A program made the translations under genes and the position numbers. From contig DJMJ01000044.1 in the NCBI GenBank assembly GCA_002435325.1, positions 1 to 6,909 on the forward strand: 6,909 nucleotides of DNA. Reading direction: 5' to 3'. Positions 6,816 to 6,909 of this stretch are shown one piece after another (the first letter of the stretch is position 1; each line of letters starts with the position of its first letter). The notes beneath the pieces are model-generated. The model was not told where the DNA came from and did no database searches. It saw nothing but the letters and a program-made list of their open reading frames with translations. Origin of the DNA: Nitrospira sp. UBA6493 (GTDB lineage: Bacteria > Nitrospirota > Nitrospiria > Nitrospirales > Nitrospiraceae).

Positions 6816-6909
6816 GCGAGATATATATTACAAGTGCTTGTAAGGGTGGGCTGGTCTTGCGATTCCATTGATTTGTTTTGACTAGTGGAGCTGGCGAGAG
6901 GAATTGAAC
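6816..6909 (+). other. Trailing intergenic region with a Shine-Dalgarno-like run at the window edge
   Basis: Apart from the palindrome at 6828-6843, this stretch holds AGAGGA at 6897-6902, seven bases before the end of the window. That spacing would suit a start codon right at 6910, so another plus-strand gene may begin just outside. No convincing sigma70 promoter is seen. A TGG...TTGC pair at about 6847-6860 resembles a sigma54 -24/-12 element but its spacing is one base short. Confidence 0.3.
6828..6843. repeat. Perfect 16-bp palindrome after the regulator gene
   Basis: TTACAAGTGCTTGTAA begins 12 bases after the regulator stop codon. Every base pairs with its symmetric partner. As RNA it could form a six-pair, mostly A-U stem with a GUGC loop, but it is followed by GGGTGGG rather than a T-run. 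It is therefore a poor intrinsic terminator and could equally be a protein-binding site for the next gene. Confidence 0.6.

Noticed and set aside
6847..6860. Sigma54-like -24/-12 element (TGG...TTGC) after the regulator gene
   Set aside because: The spacing between the GG and GC dinucleotides is nine bases instead of the required ten, and the -24 box lacks the CAC portion. This is probably chance in a GT-rich stretch.

Overview
The window reads as a stretch of Gram-negative chromosome with dense, mid-to-high GC coding, a lipoprotein signal peptide, and a sensor kinase with a periplasmic loop. The protein style resembles Nitrospira/Nitrospirota. That is an impression from sequence feel, not a proof, because no rRNA or lineage marker is present. 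There are no mobile elements, CRISPR arrays, tRNAs or rRNAs.

Layout. Positions 1-1924 (minus strand) hold the first 641 codons of clpB, the AAA+ disaggregase; its C-terminal part lies beyond the left edge. A 182-bp divergent intergenic region follows. It carries a good sigma70-type promoter pointing right, and its -35 hexamer shares a perfect palindrome with a weaker -35 pointing left towards clpB. Positions 2107-2937 (plus) encode an unrecognised polytopic membrane protein. After a 136-bp spacer comes a tight three-gene operon (3074-6815, plus): a membrane histidine kinase, a small coiled-coil lipoprotein, and a sigma54-activating response regulator. The last 94 bp carry a perfect 16-bp palindrome and, at the very edge, a Shine-Dalgarno-like purine run that suggests another gene starts just outside.

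How the genes work together. The kinase - lipoprotein - regulator order matches the enterobacterial glrK-qseG(yfhG)-glrR (qseE-qseG-qseF) locus, and motif-level similarities support the match. These are the kinase dimerisation helix with an SIQEG segment after HELRTP, the lipoprotein's C-terminal coiled coil, and the regulator's RYRADFYKML recognition helix. The likely flow is an envelope signal sensed by the kinase, possibly modulated by the lipoprotein, then phosphotransfer from His292 to Asp54 of the regulator, then sigma54-dependent transcription. The enterobacterial targets (GlmY/GlmZ sRNAs) are not in this window, and no sigma54 promoter or GlrR-box was found in its intergenic regions, so the regulon here is unknown.

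The most notable oddities are a GAFTSA in place of the canonical GAFTGA sigma54-contact loop in the regulator, the survival of the complete GlrK/QseG/GlrR cassette in what looks like a non-proteobacterial background, and the palindromic divergent promoter next to clpB. I see no clearly novel system.
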